Of a stretch of DNA of 64,000 nucleotides, positions 25,201 to 40,200 are shown one piece after another. Below the pieces are notes generated by a model. It made no database searches, was not told the origin of the DNA, and saw only the letters and a list, made by a program, of their open reading frames with translations. The translations under genes and the position numbers were made by a program. Within the stretch, counting starts at the first letter, position 1; the number at the start of each line of letters is the position of its first letter. Origin of the DNA: Ischnura elegans (lineage: Eukaryota > Arthropoda > Insecta > Odonata > Coenagrionidae); contig NC_060246.1 of assembly GCF_921293095.1 (NCBI RefSeq), positions 110,898,941-110,962,940 of the forward strand. Direction: 5' to 3'.

Positions 25201-28200
25201 TCACGGCTTTGTAGTCACCATGGTATGGTGCTAATGATAAATATGATTATTTCTGAGGTATATGTACACTTTTCTGTAGATATGCTTGTTGCAGTAATTT
25301 TTATTTGCTTTTTTTAATGGCGGTATCATTCATTCTTCTTAGTCCGTCCTAATAATTTTTGGTTTATTAGCATCATAAAAATTCTTTTGTACCTTGCAGG
25401 CTTACCCAAAGTATTCCTCGGCCTGTTTAAGTGGCAATCAATCATTGATCTGACGTTTTGTATAATGCTAGAGCAAAATATTTTTGCACATGCACAGAGA
25501 AGAGGTTGGATGTAGATTCTTTTCGCTAAGTCATTAAAATATCAAACCATTTTATGATTTCAATATTTTACATGATTTTTACAAGGAAATGACATAATGA
25601 GGTAATGGCTTGTTATGTGTATCTAACTTAACCCATAAATGCATAAAGTTAATTTATTAGATATTTCGTTAAAATTAGCATTTAACTCAATTGGTGCATT
25701 TCACCTTTACCTACAGGCTACATTACTCATGAGTGCACAGCAGAAATTTACTATCATCTATCATTTTCAGTATCTTACCAGAATACCTCTTCCAAAATAT
25801 GAAAAAAATAGACTACCTATAACCAATTAATTAATATTACTTTTTCGGTGCATGATAACTACATAATACCACACTATCTGCACAGGTCTATTTAAAAATA
25901 TCTATTGTGTCTTGCAATTTTTAGAACGCAATGAAAATAATTTAGTGTGGTTGAGGTGTATTTTTCAAATTTTACTTCTTTTCTGTAGTGTTTTTTCACA
26001 ATCCTCCCATAAATATCTTTTGCTCTCTCATTATGTGAACAATCAGACGTCCTAAGACATTTGCAGTCTAGAATGAGAACTGCATGGTTACAAAAATGAA
26101 GATTTCTATCTCATCAAATTTTTCAAGGAATTTATCTTGTTAACTGTCATATACTTATGTTATTTCAGCAGTTTCAATGTGTCAAAAAATTATCAATAAC
26201 CCTCTTCCTGTTCTTCTGAATGTCAACATTGTTGGTCCCACAGGAGTAGTTGATTCCACTTTTGTGGTGCACGTTGAATTCCATTTAAAATAATACTGGA
26301 CCTTCAGCTTGATCATCTTCCTTCATGTAAGATTGAATAAGCCAAAATATCATTCTTATATTATGTAATAAATGAGAAAAATGTTGGAAAAAGGTTCCCG
26401 CTGGAGTTGATTGGAAATTTTTTTCAGAGAATTCTGGCCCTTGGATATTATGACAATTACATCATTGCTTGGTGCCATTTTTAATCTGGAAATCAAAGTA
26501 ATACTAAATAGAACAGCATGTACCTCAGGGTGGATTAGAAAACTCAAGTTTTTCTTTCGGAAACTAAGCTCATTAAAAGAAACATTGTGAAACGAAATCA
26601 AAAAAAGGCCCAAAAATTTTAGACCTCTTGGTGAACCTTTGGACTGGTGCATAATGGCTTTTTTGTAGAGGGGGTTGATAGTCTAAAAACCCATTATTTT
26701 AAGCCATACCCAAGAGATTTTGCCAAGTTACGTTCGTGCAAAAATGCTGTCACTTTTGTTGTACACATTTAGGGCCGTTCAACCATAAATTGACTTTTTA
26801 GAGCACCTAGAGAGTGGGGGATGCTAGGCAACCTAGATGCAGCATAACTTCCCAGTATGGGGACCAGTGGCGCCGACTCCATGGGGCCTGAGGGGGCCCG
26901 AGCTCCCTCGAAAATTCGTTATGGGTGTGATGAAAAAATGTGCCAGGCTTGTCGATTTTCCCCGAAGTGTCCAGATATCGAGGCTCGAGTTATCAGGGTT
27001 CTAATGTTGATCATATGACTCTTCTAAAATGCTTACAAATCTTAAAACTCACTACTTATAAAATTTCCCGACGCAAGATCCCCAGTTTGGGCCCCCCCAA
27101 TATTTTTTGTAACTCGGCACCCCTGATGGGGACAGGTATAGGCAGATCTAGGGGGTGGGGGGCACATGCCCCCCCAGATACTTAAAAAATATGCGAGATT
27201 TTTATTATGGTCCCATTATCATTGCGTTCATTTTGTATAACGAGGTATCCTTGTGCCCCCCAGAACAAAATCCGGCCTTGCTTACCCCCCCCCCCCCCCA
27301 GAAAGAAATCCTGGATCGGCCCCTGGGGAAGTAGTAGGCTGTCAGTGCCTCCTGTGTGCTTGACACTTGATTTCACAGAGATTTAACTTATATACAATGC
27401 ATAAAAATTTGGCAACAGTTTACATACACATACATACCTCAAAGAGTAGGCCTGTATTGAACTGTACTTTTTCATTATTTCTTGGAAATGATACTCCTTA
27501 TATCAGTTTTTTTGTTTATAACAGTTACGTTGAAGCATTAATGGATATTTTTCTTATGCTTATGTGAGTAATATCAAAATAGGGGTAATTTATTAAAGGT
27601 ATACCTCACATTCACATTTTAACCTGCTAGCCTCCTCAGTGGGGTGTGGTAAGGGGTGTTAGAACACCAGCCTTTTACATTAAAAGAAATGAAGGTGTAT
27701 TGTGTGATGTGGAATCATGTGAAATTATTTTATAATATTCTCCATATTTCTTTGAAAGATATCTTTTCTTAAATACTCAAGCTCAAGATAAGCCTAGTAA
27801 ATCTAGATGAATTTTTCTAGGATAAATTTTTCTGAAAATAAAGAAGAGTCTGACTGCTTTCACCTTTTTGTTTGATTAGAGGTTAAAGTAGTTGTGGTAT
27901 ATTAATGCTCATAGCATATGAGTCGGCAGAGATATGAGTTGTATGTACTGTCAGGCATATATTTCTAGTAGCTTGCGGAAATTATTATGCATTTCATTTG
28001 AAGTAATATTTAAAATTTTGAAAAACTACCAACTCAATAGTTCTCTCGGCAAACATTATAACTTTATTTTGAACATTTCATTTCAATTATCTGAATTCTA
28101 TTCTTCGAATGTATGGCAATACATACTGTTAGGAATTCGTCGTTGAATTGTGATTGTAACTGTACTGCTTGTATTTTACTGCTTGTGGCAGCTTCATTGC

Positions 28201-31200
28201 TATTCTTGTAAAAATGCATATTTGGAAGCAATGCTGGAGAATTCCTTTGCGGGTGTTTGACATCATGTAATTAGGTTTTACATTATATGCATTTAAAAAA
28301 TTAAATACTATTGATAAGCTTTGTATTGCTGCTGGATCTCAAAAATTTTATGTAAACTCTTATGTGCGGAAATGAGTCGCATGCATGTGCTTAAATTATT
28401 AATGTATCCTTTTAATTTTGAAAGCTATTTTAGAATTGTAATGATGTTCCATTCTTTTGGCATTGGAGACAGATATTTTATTTTGAGATAATCAGAATTT
28501 TTTTTTCATTTACTAATATGACTGAGTCTTATTTAAGTATTAATTAAGGTAGTAATGCTAGAATGCCATTTCAGAGAGCAGTGAATCTGGTGCTGAAAAA
28601 GAAGAAGTGAAAGACGAGTACGAAAAAGATCAGAATGAAAGGGACTCTGATGACATTGAGGATGAGGAAGATGATGATGAGGATTTTGAAGAAAATGGAG
28701 ATGAGGATAAATCAATGTCTGAGAAAGAAAAAGAAGATGAGGATGAAGATGGGAACAAAGGTTCTCAGAATAATCCGAGTAGTGAAGAAATTAAGGAAAT
28801 GAAGGTTACTAATTATGCTATAATTCTTTTTCCAAATATGAAGTATGAAAACTTGTGCACCTTTTATGGAAGAGTCATGTTTAAGGAAGAGGGTGTGTGG
28901 CTATTCGGGAATCCTCCAAATTTCTCAGAATTCATTCAAACCTTCAATAATGTGTATGTTCATAATATGTCAGTAGTGGATACAGAAAAAACTCTAGGGG
29001 GAGGGGGGACAAAAGATATCTTGAGGTACCATGGCAAAAGATATCGTGGGGGCACATGCCCCCGCCACTGTAATATGTACTCACTCCTTACATTAGTGGA
29101 TACCTTTTCTTTCTTTGCAGCAGAATATATGGTCTTGTGGAATTAACATCTCCAAAAATTTGCCAGTTAATAATATTTATATGGAGTAAAAAGATCATTT
29201 TCCCCATTTACCTCCAAATAGATTGAATGAGTGTACCATAATGTACACTCAATCTTCCTTTTCTGTGTAAATTTCCCTTAAAGCTTAATGTTAGTTTTTC
29301 GTGAATTTTGTTTGAATTTAACATACTCAGTTTTTAGTGCAGACACTGCAGCTCTGGGTCGTCTTCCATCATGAAGCTTGAGGCCCTGAGAATTATGGGT
29401 AAATGGCTATAGAAAAGTCAGCAGTAGAGCTGCAATTGACCCTGTGGAAAACCTTTTCGCCTTAACGAGTAATAGTATTGGAAAAGCATAAGAACTTATT
29501 AATATGCATATTTCAATCAGATATATGATATTAGCTCAAAGCATACTTGAATGTTTTTTTTTATATAGAAATATAGTTTATTAATAACAATATATACATA
29601 TTCCATCATGTCTTTTAACATATAACAATCTAGGCCCCGCTAAGTCTCAATGACTTGTCAGCGGGTTCCAATACATCACAAAAATATATGACAGCATTTG
29701 TATAATACAGATACATTTTCCCAACTAATGCAAGCATACATACACATGCGAACTAGCCTTCAATTGATACTCATATACATTAGTATACCATTTATATACA
29801 TTTTTTTATATTTATATATTGCTTTCAAGGATAATAACATACATTAGAAAAACGGTCACTCGATTTCATTTACCTTCTTTTTCATTTTCCAGCAACCAAT
29901 TAACAGATATTTCAACAACATATTAACAATAATTTTTAACCATTGATCATCAAACATACACTTATTCCTTATTACATACATAAAATACACACATGACTTT
30001 TTTTTTCAATTGTATACCTATGTAAGCATACTGGTACATATATTCAATTATGATATGTAATTTAGACTTTTTTAAACATTTAATGCAATACATCACATAA
30101 ATATTTTACCTATTGTTCTTCCAACAATCATTTTTTTATTTTTGTCTTGACTTCATGTCTAGTAGTTAATGTAGTTAAACTGTTTGGTATTTTGTTGAAT
30201 TCTTTTGGTACAATCACTTGAAACGTATTATTACCATAACCTGTATATTTCAAAGGAACACAAAATTTTCTTATTGAACGCAATTTTTCACTATTTTGAA
30301 AGGAACGCATTTTTTTATATTTATTACAGAAATAATTGTCCTGTATAATTATATATCTATATAATTTTTCTAACCTTAAAATGCCTAAATATTTATAAAC
30401 ATGTTCAATATTTGTATATGATTTGTCTATTCTATCATATAAAACTTTCATGAATTTATTTTGTTTCTTGATTAGCAGTTTATGGTACATACTATTTACA
30501 TTTCCCCATATAGTGAGCCCGTATGTCATTAAGTTCTCAACTAATCCATAATATATTAATTTCAGAGCAGAAAATGGAACTATATCCTTAATGTAATACA
30601 TTTGATATAATATTCTTCTTAATCTTGTATTTAATGCAATGACATGTGTCTTAAATTTAAAAGCATCATCAATTATTATACCTAAATATTTATATTTTGT
30701 TACTTGTTCTAGATATGGGCATTTACAATTTTTTGTACCTACTTGTAAACAGTCATTTGAGTGTTTACAAATTTTTAATGTTTTTTTCTGTGAAGTTTTT
30801 GTCACAACATGCATGACTTTTGATTTTTTTTCGTTTACAATTAACTTGTTATCATGGGACCAGCATAAAAAATGCTCAAAATCTTTTTTTAAATTCAACT
30901 CTGCATCTTTAAAATTAGTATGAGTTGAAATCCTCTTTCTTAAACTGATGGTTTATTGTCAAGTCATGACGGAAATTGATATGAATTTCAAATTCGAAGT
31001 CAAGATCTTAAAATGGGAATAAAAACAAATAATATCATCCAAAAAACCTATTATAGTCCTTAGGATTTTTCTTCATGCATTTTGTGAGCAAAAAGGGAGT
31101 TTTTGGAGAAAAACCTATGTATTGTAATTGAAAGATTAAATTTGGAGGTACTATCCAGCATACATTTTCATTTACAGCATACATTTTACGTTTTATAAAA

Positions 31201-34200
31201 TCCTATTATCTAATGGTGCATAGTCCTTTTATAACTCAGCTCTACTGGTAATAAATAATCATACATTTTGTGGAACAATAAATTTTTGAGTACATTTTTT
31301 CTCATGAGACTCTTGAAAACTGAAGGTGATTAAGGATTGTTAAAAAAAACTAAGATATTTTTGGCATTTAATTATGTACATTGAAATATATCTGTTATCC
31401 TGATTAGGACAGCATGTAATTTTTTTGTATGTTTTCATGGATGCAGCGGGACAATATGCACATGACTTCATGTATTGTTCATTCTTAATTTGATGTGCTT
31501 AATTAAAATAAATTGTATCCATTAGGTTAACAAGCTCTCATTTGTTCCTTGTTTCCTAAGTCGCTTCTTGTTGAACGGCTGAGGGTTTAATTAAATTTTC
31601 TTCTTGAATGTAAATTTTTACATTTTTCATATGCCCAATTGAATTTTTGTTTTGCAGGCAAGGCTTGAAGCAGACAGGCATAATTTGCTGGTGCAGAAAG
31701 AGGAAGAGGAGCGTGAGAGGAGACGACTTGCTTCAGACGTTAATCTTCATGATTCTGAGGTCCAGAAGGCACGGTGCGTCCCATGTTTGAGTATCTGTTC
31801 TTTTTCTTACTGCTAATTTTTAGATTTCATCTTATTTGGGATATTGATAATTCATTTACTCCTCAGTACCGTTAGGCTTAAAAGCATTACGAGAGCTTTA
31901 GGTTGTATCCAAGTTATTATGAGCCATATTCAGAGATGGGCAAATACATTTGAATTATATTTTGCATCTTTGGTCCTGTGCACAAAAAGAAATATTCATA
32001 TAATTTTAATATTGGTATATGCTTTGTCTTTCGTTTCTTTTCCATATGATAATGCATTGTCTTTTGTAAGTGAATCTCAAGTTATTGTTACTATTGTCTG
32101 ATATTCTCTATACTGCTAGGTGGTTGATTGGGGGATAGTCAATGGTTAAATGAGTGCTAATATTGGATGATGTCTGGTGGCCTCTAGTTATAGGAACATT
32201 AGAAAGTGATGTCTATATTTACACTAGGTTTACTATGATCTTAGATACATAGTCTTTCAAGTTTTTTGTGCTTGTTAATGTATCAAGAAGCCTTGCCTCA
32301 TGAGAGATATACAGGCAAGGAGATTATAACATAATAATGTGAAAAGGTTGACCAATGAAATTTTTGTCAGTATACAGCATCCATGGCTTATGTTTCATGT
32401 GAATTTCAGTCTGTTCTGAGACAAGTTATTGTCTATATCTGCCAGATGATAAATTCAATGCTGCAGGAAATGTCCTGAGAGAGTTTTCTCTGGTTGAGGA
32501 TTCCTGCATTTTTTATATTTTCTTCTTATTGTTTTAGCATAACTTTGACTTGAAAATGATTCCTGAAAAAAATATGTTTAAATTGAAAATGTCATCCATA
32601 CATGTTTACGTACATGTTTATCATGATTCTGATGCAGAAATATTTCTGCTAATTAAGTGAAAAAATAATGGAACATTCACCTCTAAGCTCATTGACTTAG
32701 AAATTGAGATGGATTTATTGCAATACATTTGGAGGAATATGTTTTAACATGTTTCAAATAATACTCAACGAGAGATGTGAAAATAGTGCTACATGTTGTC
32801 TTTGTTACATATATGTTAATATTTCTCCAAAAAATACTGATTAATTAATCCATGTCAAACTGTATGTTGTCTCATTTATATGCTTGTTTTTATTTACATT
32901 TTTCAGCAATGAACGTACCATGCTGAGTGAAAAACTTCAGAGTTTAGAGCGAAAAATATTGGTTGGAGGTGAAAATCTGTTGGAGAAGGCTGAGGAGCAG
33001 GAGAGACTTCTGGCAATGTCTCAAGCTGAATTGGAGGAGAGGAGGTTGAGTGAGAAGCACCTGCGCTCGCAATTAGAAGAGAAGGAGGTAAAAATGATTT
33101 TTTTTCTGAGTATATACGTATGTACTGCTTTGGTGAAAGTCGATAAAATAAAACTTTATATTTGTCACATTATATCAAGAGAAAGCACATACCGTATATG
33201 TCTGAATATGGTCCCCCCTTTTTTTCCAAAAACGCCCATGGTAAAAGTAAAGGGGGGACTATATTCAAACGTATTTTTTTTAACTTTTCCCGAAACTGAA
33301 GCCTCAAAATTAGGGGGGCGGGGCTATATTCAGAGGGGGACTATATTCGGAGAAATACGGTAAATGTGGAACGTCATCTACCTCAGTGATTTCTTGAAAG
33401 ACTTGAATCTTTAAAATAATATAATCCCTTGAATTGATTGATCATTAGGCTTGGCCTGAGGTGCAAGGGAGCTACATGACCTTGTGCGTCAGGCTGAGGA
33501 TGCCCTGAAAAGTCTTCAAAGTATGTTGACCCTAAGGGCACTGAAAAAGTTTTGAGGCAGACACAGGAAGAAAAAAAAGTGGGATTTATCATATGCCTGG
33601 TTCATCTTGCAAAATCCGAAAACTATTAGAATCCCCCAAATGTAAATTCAAAAGCTATTCATTCTGACTTGCTATACCATTTTTCTGAACTGAAGGCGGC
33701 TGACCTTGAGCGTGCTCGCAATCCACCCACTCTTCTAGCCAATCACAGAAGAGCGACAGGAGAAAGTGTGGAAGAGCCCGCAGTCTCTCTCCGAACTCCG
33801 AGCAGTGCACATCGCTCTCCAGCTGGCAGTGTTGCCAAGCCGAATCTTTGGAGATCGCTTTGGCGCTCGTTCTGCCGCCCCCGAAAGTACCATTACTCCC
33901 AAGGCTGGCAACGCCGGTCGGCCGGATGGAGGGGAGCGTAGGGGAAAAGGGAAGGGGATGGAGGGGAACGAAGAGGTGGAAGGGGCAGCGCTTCTGATTG
34001 GCTACTTGCTATTTTCCACCCAGCCGCCTTCAGTTCGGAAAAATGGTATAGCTCTTGTTCCATTGTGAAGGTTGCACAGCCAAATTTGAGGGACAAAGAT
34101 GACTGTATACATTTTAGGATGAATTGTTACTTCCTTTACCCTGTATTTTAAAACCATGTGGTTATCGTTTGATCTAGGGACCCTGTTTGCAGCCCAGAGA

Positions 34201-37200
34201 AAGTGTAGGCCAGGATTTTGATATTTTTAAAGGATTTCATATTGTGTTGAAGCTTTCATATTTATGGTGAATTTTGAAACCACAAAGATGTGTTCAATTT
34301 TTTATTATTTCAAAAAATGCATAAAGAACTTTCTGGGGACAGCTCTTTTACAGATAAAGATGTTGTTAGAGCTAAAACTTTTAACAGGAAATTAACTATT
34401 TTTTATTATTTAAGTGACATTGAGATTGGTATTGGTTTTTTTGTGATTTATATTATTACTCATTGATTTTACAATAAGTGCACCAGTTGCATTTATGCTT
34501 CTATTAAGATGTATCTGATTGATGGAGCTATAGCATATATGCAACTGAATTACTTAAGTTCAATTAATGCCTTTATATGCATGCAGTCATCACTGTCCTC
34601 TGGTATGAATGAGAACACAAAGTTTCTGTATCGAAGGAAAATTATTGCCTCCTTGTGTATTATTTGAGGAAATTCTGAGATAATTCTAGCCAGGGGTTAG
34701 GAACTTAAGAAAATTGTTATCGTGTGAAATTCTCTTGGTGTCGTCTCTAGATATCTTGCATTAGTGAAAAATGTTGGAGTCAGCTTTTCAATCCTTGTGC
34801 TTTGTTACAAAATTTAACAATCATTTTTCCTCATTCTTTTTAATATTTCTTCGTCTTTTTTTGGACAATTAAATGGCAAAAATTATGACACTATTTATTA
34901 GATGCCATTAGGGTGTGAGAGATGTTTTTGGCTGATGGTGGTAATCATGTAGAGTTAATGTTTTGATTGAATGTTATGCTAGTCCATTATGCCTATGCTA
35001 GATGAAATTCTCAATTTTGGGTTGTTTATATTTTATGGAAATTTATTCCTCTCACTTTAAATTTTTCAGGCTGAAAGAATCGACATAGAGGAAAAATATT
35101 CATCTCTAGCAGAAGAATGTGCTGCCAAGGGACGTAAAATCCGAAAGGTTTATTCATTAATTCTTGCTGCAAAGGCAGAATTAAGTGATGTACAGGCTGA
35201 AAAGCAGCGGGAAATGGAAGGTTTGCTGGATGGCATTAGAGGACTTAGTCGGGAATTAAGGCTTCAATCTCTAATTATTGAAAACCTTATCCCACCAGAG
35301 TTTCAGGTTAGTGGTATGAATAGTGTTAATGTACAGTGGAAGCTCAGTTTATGAACTGCTTGCAAGGGCCAGAAAATCGCATGCTGTATCGGGGTCTCAT
35401 TATATCCAAAGGTGGAGGATGTAACCCAGCTGTTCCCTAATTAATCCTTATTCACAGCTTTTCTTACCTGTCTGTGCTATTTCAGAGGCAGATCTTTGTT
35501 TACATTAAGTTTGGTATTTATCAATAATTTTGATAATGGAATCTTGAAAAACAATTGTTTCCAAAAATTATGCATGCGTGGCTGTGAGATGCAAAATTTG
35601 TGGCAAGGTATGTACACATTGGGAGAGCTAAGATGTGTCAAATTGCTTTTGTGGCAGATATCGTATTCCAGACACTGCTTCGAAAATTCTCATTGCACAA
35701 AGTTGCACGAGAAACAGTTGTAGAGCGATGGGATTCCATGTATTTTCTTGTCTGATGGTACTGATGCCACGCATGTTTCTTTGAAAATTGTGCCGCTTGG
35801 ACAATGTTGTATATTGGTATAGTCTTGTTGTAACTAAAAAAAACTTTGTTTCAATTAATTTGAGCTTAAAAAACCTAAATACAGCACATTCCCGATTATC
35901 TGGGCTAATGATGGGAAGAGGCCACACAAATAATTTGAAAACCAGATAGCTTTCTTCACCAGTTCGCGATCTTTTTAGTGGCGATAATATCGTTGTACTC
36001 ATATTATTTTTGCTCCATCTAAGGCCTGGTTTCAAAACCCTCACATCGGTGGCTGTGTTATCACAGATACAGAAAAGTGGTTTGCACGAATGCTTCAAAA
36101 CCACTGCTTGACGTCAGAAACTACACTGTCAGGCAACACACCACGTAGTCGCGTCTCGCACAAGTTGCCCAGGTTGCATCTGCTGCAGGACATGTATCCG
36201 TGATCACAGAGCACGGTCGCACACTGCGAGGCTTGGAAAACAGGAGCACGGTGCTCCCATGAATGCAGCAAGCACGTGATCGCTTCTGTCATATGAAGTG
36301 GATTCTAATGGAAATATAAGCCGGATGTAACATTAATGCAGTAATTCCTAAGGTTTGGCATCCGATTTTATTTTTTTTATAATGATTGCAGAAAAAATTG
36401 AGCGATAGTGAAAATCATGCACGGATAATCCGAAACCCGGAGAAACTGCAGGTGGATGATCAGGAGTCTGCTGTATGCTAGAAATGCGATGCGTTTGGTC
36501 TCATTCCTTTTTGAATCTCGTGCACGTCATCCAATCGCCAAAAACTAACGATAGATCTTCGGGTCCAGTAACTCACTCACCTTGCATTAGTTATCCTGAA
36601 ACATAGAATTGAAGCAGTTAAGATGAAAAAGGTCAGTCGGTTAGATGGAGTATGGATGAAACACGCTTCCATTGTTCTCATGTAACTTTATATTTTCCTT
36701 CGAAGATAATGATTTATGGACTGTGTGGTCTCGGAAGGAAAAAACCTTAGAGGCATGGGGTGATGGGAGGGCCAAGGGTGTTTTTTTTTATCTGCGACAT
36801 AGTCACTTTTAATGTGGCTGTTATCCTATGGTGTCGAGATTCTCTGGATGGTTGTTCAATCTGAAGGTTGTATAAGTAACACAATGTCCCTGTCGTATTT
36901 TGCCTTAAAATTTTCCATGGCTGAAATTCTGTTGTATTACCCCTATGAGAGCTATTCAACAAAATGGCTCATGAGTAGGACAAGCATCGCAGTGCAACGG
37001 CGCTTGCGAAGGTTGGTTTGGACTCTTTCCACTCCTTCATATGGGACGCTGCATAAATTTGAAATTTCGGATCCAGATCCGATGCCTTCAGCAAATTTGA
37101 ATCCAAAGTATCTAATGAAGGGCAATATCTGTGGATATTTGGATCCGAAGTATCCAATCTGACCATCCCGAACCTTAAGTCTTCATTAACACGTTGCGTA

Positions 37201-40200
37201 CCGGGGTAAGCTAATATTTAGAATATAACTTTACCCAATCAAACGTTATGATGCATCAATTCATTATGAATAACAAACAACAACTGAAAATGTACTAACG
37301 AATACGTATTGTACGCTTTAAAATTGTTTAGGTTGACGCGCGTAAATGACGAGAATCTTCGTCATCCATCCAGAACGTTTGGGAAAAAATGACGAGAATT
37401 CTCACCATTCGTATGCAACGTGTTAAGTCAATCATTTGGCTGGCTTGGGCAACTCAACAATTACGGGATTAAGGTGCTACTTTGTGCCATTTTATTAGCC
37501 ACGATTAATGTTGTTGTGTGGTATTTAGCCATATTTTAGCATGGAAACATGTTTTCATTAATTGTGCCCCACTTTTTTTTACATTTTTACATGGGTTTTT
37601 AGCAGATTAAAAAAAAATAAATTTCCCATGACCCCTCTTCACTGTGTGAAATTACTTTATCTTCATTCCCATATCCAAAAAGAAGAGAGCTGAGATGTGC
37701 AAAGACTTTAGGACCATAAGCCTGACGACACATGCATCAAAGATTCTGACAAGAATCATTTACAGGAGAATAGAACGAAGAGCAGAAGAATTCCTGGATG
37801 AGGAACAATTCAGAGTTAGGAAAAGCAGGGGCACAAAAGAAGCAATTTTGGCTCTTAGGCTGCTCATAGAGAAGAGAATGGAGAAAAAAAAACCGAATTT
37901 CATAGCATTTGTTGATTTGGAGAAGGCATTTGATAATGTGGAATGGAATTCAATGCGTAGAATTCTGAAAGAAAGCGGAGTGCTCATAGAATTGTTCATG
38001 GTTTGTGTAACACAAGTAGCTGTGATCAAATGTGGACCCAACGGTGCAGAAGCAAGAATAAGAAAAGGGGTGAGACAAGGGTGTGGACTTTCCCCCTTAA
38101 TTTTTAATGTTTACATAGAGAAAGCCATCAATGAAATCAAGGAGAAAGCTTCTGGTGTCAATATCCATGGAGAAAAAATTAGTATGCTGCGATTTGCTGA
38201 TGACATAGCAGTCATAGTCGAGACAGAGAAGGATTTGAAAAAGACTTTGACTAGCATTGAAAGGACAATGGCCGGATATCAGCTGAAAATTAACAAAAAG
38301 AAGACTGTACTAGTTTGTAGCAAAAGAGTGGAGGCTAAGACAAAGATGAACCTAAGAAAGCATAAGCTTGAAGAGGTGAGTTTTCTTACCTGGGAAGCCG
38401 AATTACCAACGATGGGCGAAGCAAGAAAGAAATACTCAGTAGAATAGCGCAGGCAAAGAGGGCTTTCTACAAAAAGAAGGATCTTCTTACAGCTGAGAAT
38501 ACAAGCATAGAAGTAAGGAAACAATTCATCAGATGCTACATATGGAGTATGTTTCTCAATGGAAGCGAGGCTTGGACGTTGACAGCAGCAGAGAAGTCAA
38601 GAGTGGAAGCATTTGAAATGTGGTGCTACCGAAGAAGGATGAAGATGAAATGGATTAACCGTGTTAGTAATGAGGAAGTGCTAAGAAGAGTGGGAGAAAA
38701 GAGAAACCTCCTAATAACCTTAAGCTGAAGACGGGACAACTTAGGTGGCTACATTTTGAGGCACGATAGCCTGATGAAGACAATTGTTGAAGGACAAGTG
38801 GAAGGGAAAAAGGGCAAGGGTTGGCCCCGAATGAGTTCCATAGGACATGTTATAAAGGATGTAAAAGAGAAGAAATATGTAGCTATGAAAAGGTTAGCGG
38901 ATAGGAGAGAGAAATGGAGAGCTGCATCAAACCAATCCTAGGAATGTTGACGAGTGATGATGACGCTTCTCGCATCTCCTCCTGTAAGTCAACATATAGG
39001 TAATGGACACTACCTTTTAATCATATTATGGAATTCTTTCCTTCTCTTGTGCTTTTTGCAAATGAAGGAGGCAACTTTTATATGATGTCCACACCAGAGT
39101 TTAATGCATCTAAGAGAGCTGCTTACATGAATAAATATATTTATCTGGCACAAAGTTGCAAAATTGTTTCAAACACAAGGGCTTCTTGCCCACTATTTAG
39201 AAGTTTTATCTGAAGTTTTCAATTGTGTACCTCCTGCACATGCTCATTGCATTAAGAATTATGGAATAAAGTATTTGTACTTTTGACTGATAGATTGCTT
39301 TCTAAGAAGGTAATGATTAAGGGGTGAGGTGTGTTAAATGCAAAATTCCTATACTTTTCCATTTAAAAGGAAAGCTGATATCTATTTATCTCCCTCTATT
39401 TTTTCCTCCTAAATTAGGAGCAAATAGATCGGTTCGTACACTGGAATGAAGATATTGGTGAGTGGCAGCTGAAATGTGTGGCTTATACAGGAAACAACAT
39501 GCGAAAGCAATCAACTACCCCAGCAAGACCACAAGATAAAGAGGTAGGTCACTTAAATGCTCGGGAGATATTGGTTGTGTGCATAAATTGTTTGAATGAG
39601 TCATCAAAAAAATCTTTGCAGGAATGGCATGAAATCCCTTTGCACTTATAATGCTCTTTATCAAAAGTACCTAAATCCAAAATTTGTTTTTGAGGAGATA
39701 TTTAAAAAAATATTTATTTAAGTATCACTCATATATTTTCTCTATAATTCTCAGGTTTTTTCATGGCACAGCATTGAACATTTTATAGATAATATCACTA
39801 TCAAAAGTCAGTCCACATGGCAGGCACAGCTATTTTCCTGTTCTTACTTACAAGGGGAGACCACGTACTTTGCTCCACCTTTTTCAATGCTATATTTTTT
39901 ATGTCATTCGGAATGGCGAACATATCTCTGAACTGATAGTGGTTCCATTGAATGGGCCTTAGTTTGGCTGTAATTATTAATTTTCGAATGGTATTTTTAA
40001 CAAGCGCTATATATTCCCAAAATAACACAGCCTTATACAGATGGGCTGGTTAGTCTAGTATTGAGTGTCTCGGGCTCTCATATGGGGGGCCAGGGTTCGT
40101 GGATTCGTCAAGGAAGTATATTTTGTAGTTTTCATTTTGATCATTTGGTGACAAGTATTTCACTTAATTTAATAGCAGCTGACATAGGCGTGAGAAAATT

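Noticed and set aside
33669..34096. Three overlapping frames of 67-100 codons
   Set aside because: They lie within a GC-rich MITE with long inverted repeats; GC-rich sequence leaves frames open by chance.
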